The translations under genes and the position numbers were made by a program. Under the pieces are notes generated by a model. It was not told where the DNA came from. It saw only the letters and a list, made by a program, of their open reading frames with translations, and searched no databases. From DASTPP01 sp035762175 (GTDB lineage: Bacteria > Myxococcota_A > Polyangia > Polyangiales > Polyangiaceae), in contig DASTPP010000171.1 in the NCBI GenBank assembly GCA_035762175.1, forward strand, positions 62,001-126,000: 64,000 nt of DNA, written 5' to 3'. This document shows positions 63,507-64,000 of the stretch, one piece after another; position 1 is the first letter of the stretch; every line of letters begins with the position of its first letter.

Positions 63507-63554
63507 CCCGTCAGGGGCGGCGCCGCTTCCAGGCCGCATCAAGCAGGGTTGGTA

Positions 63555-63986
63555 TTATAGTCGGCCTGCGCCCCCGCGGGGCAAGCGGCCGAGCGCCGCG
63601 AGCACCTCGTCGCGGTTGCCCGAGAGCAGCTCGTAGGGCGCCGACGCGTCGATGACGCCGGCCGCGGCGATCTCGCCGACGGCGAGCGCGGCATTGCGGA
63701 ACTGCACGCCGGCGCCGCCCCCGCCCACCTTCAGGCGGCCGCCCAGCTTCAGATCGAGCACGAAGACGCTGCGGCCCGACGGCCGCGGGCTCGACATGTC
63801 GACGAGCACGAAGTCGCCGCAGAAGCGCGCCTGGTGCGTGCGGTAAACCCAGAAGTTGCCCCGCCGGCGCAAGAGCTCTTTGGCGAAGCGCGCCTCGTCG
63901 TTGTTGATGGCGAAGTTCTCGGCCAACTGCCACGCGATCGCGTGCGAGACCCCGAGCCGGCGCATCAAGAGCGAGAAGATGCTCAC
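63555..63986 (-). CDS. Conserved protein of unknown function (start may lie beyond the window)
   Basis: 143 residues from GTG 63986; no stop codon separates this from the window end, so the true start may be upstream. SIFSLLMRRLGVSHAIAWQL, LAENFAINNDEARFAKELLR, RRGNFWVYRTHQARFCGDFV, LVDMSSPRPSGRSVFVLDLK and LKVGGGGAGVQFRNA show a well-ordered globular protein. No signal peptide and no family recognised. The residues DLVDMSS-VFVLDLK hint at a nuclease-like or PD-(D/E)XK-like beta sheet, but this is only a guess. Confidence 0.75.
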   Translation of the reverse strand: MSIFSLLMRRLGVSHAIAWQLAENFAINNDEARFAKELLRRRGNFWVYRTHQARFCGDFVLVDMSSPRPSGRSVFVLDLKLGGRLKVGGGGAGVQFRNAALAVGEIAAAGVIDASAPYELLSGNRDEVLAALGRLPRGGAGRL

Positions 63987-64000
63987 CCCCCGAAAGAGCA

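Overview
The window is about 72% GC. Its densely packed genes often overlap by 4-8 nt, use GTG starts freely, and have strong G/C third-position bias. It carries a PknB-type Ser/Thr kinase, PEGA-domain and FGE-like lipoproteins, many short secreted proteins, a lipopeptide NRPS locus and candidate sigma-54 promoters. Together these suggest a myxobacterium (Myxococcota, probably Polyangiales). This is inferred from gene content; no marker phylogeny was run.

Layout. 0-10.2 kb: the minus-strand start of a lipopeptide locus, read right to left: an MFS exporter, a FAAL-ACP-condensation loading protein, a SyrP/TauD-like hydroxylase, a C-A-T NRPS module whose hand-read specificity code is glutamate-like, and a luciferase-like monooxygenase cut by the window edge. 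A tRNA-Leu(CAA) follows. 10.6-16.7 kb: a complete tripartite RND efflux operon (outer-membrane channel, lipoprotein adaptor, permease), all translationally coupled. 16.7-21 kb: an endonuclease/exonuclease/phosphatase protein, a decayed exported protein, a DUF6766-like membrane protein and two envelope proteins of unknown function. 21.3-28 kb: infA overlapping an M1 aminopeptidase lipoprotein, a membrane protein, an alpha/beta hydrolase and a LarE sulfur transferase. 28-35.4 kb: lipoproteins, an exported YidD-like protein, a TPR/membrane protein, a Ser/Thr kinase and a PEGA-protein operon. 35.4-36.2 kb: a tandem array of palindromes. 36.2-44 kb: an MtnB-like protein with all metal ligands replaced, two FGE-like proteins, lipoproteins, a lysophospholipase, an alkyl-DHAP-synthase remnant and a Cys-rich lipoprotein. 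44.3-49.7 kb: a trehalose synthase-maltokinase fusion convergent with malQ (alpha-glucan/trehalose metabolism). 49.7-56.7 kb: two small acidic proteins and a CsbD-like stress protein, each behind a sigma-54-type -24/-12 promoter, interspersed with a Rossmann reductase, YaeQ and several proteins of unknown function. 56.8-64 kb: a MarR-GNAT fusion with a palindromic operator, an OPA-type MFS transporter, a DJ-1/PfpI protein, an M20 amidohydrolase, an acyl-CoA ligase and a partial conserved hypothetical.

Three non-gene patterns stand out. First, a ~283-bp element with terminal inverted repeats and covarying hairpins occurs twice (24.4 and 63.2 kb). Second, several genes have their 3' ends, stop codon included, copied downstream as direct or inverted repeats. 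Third, a 41-42-bp array of double palindromes lies at 35.7-36.2 kb.

All function calls come from motif recognition by eye. No database search, structure prediction or promoter model was run.
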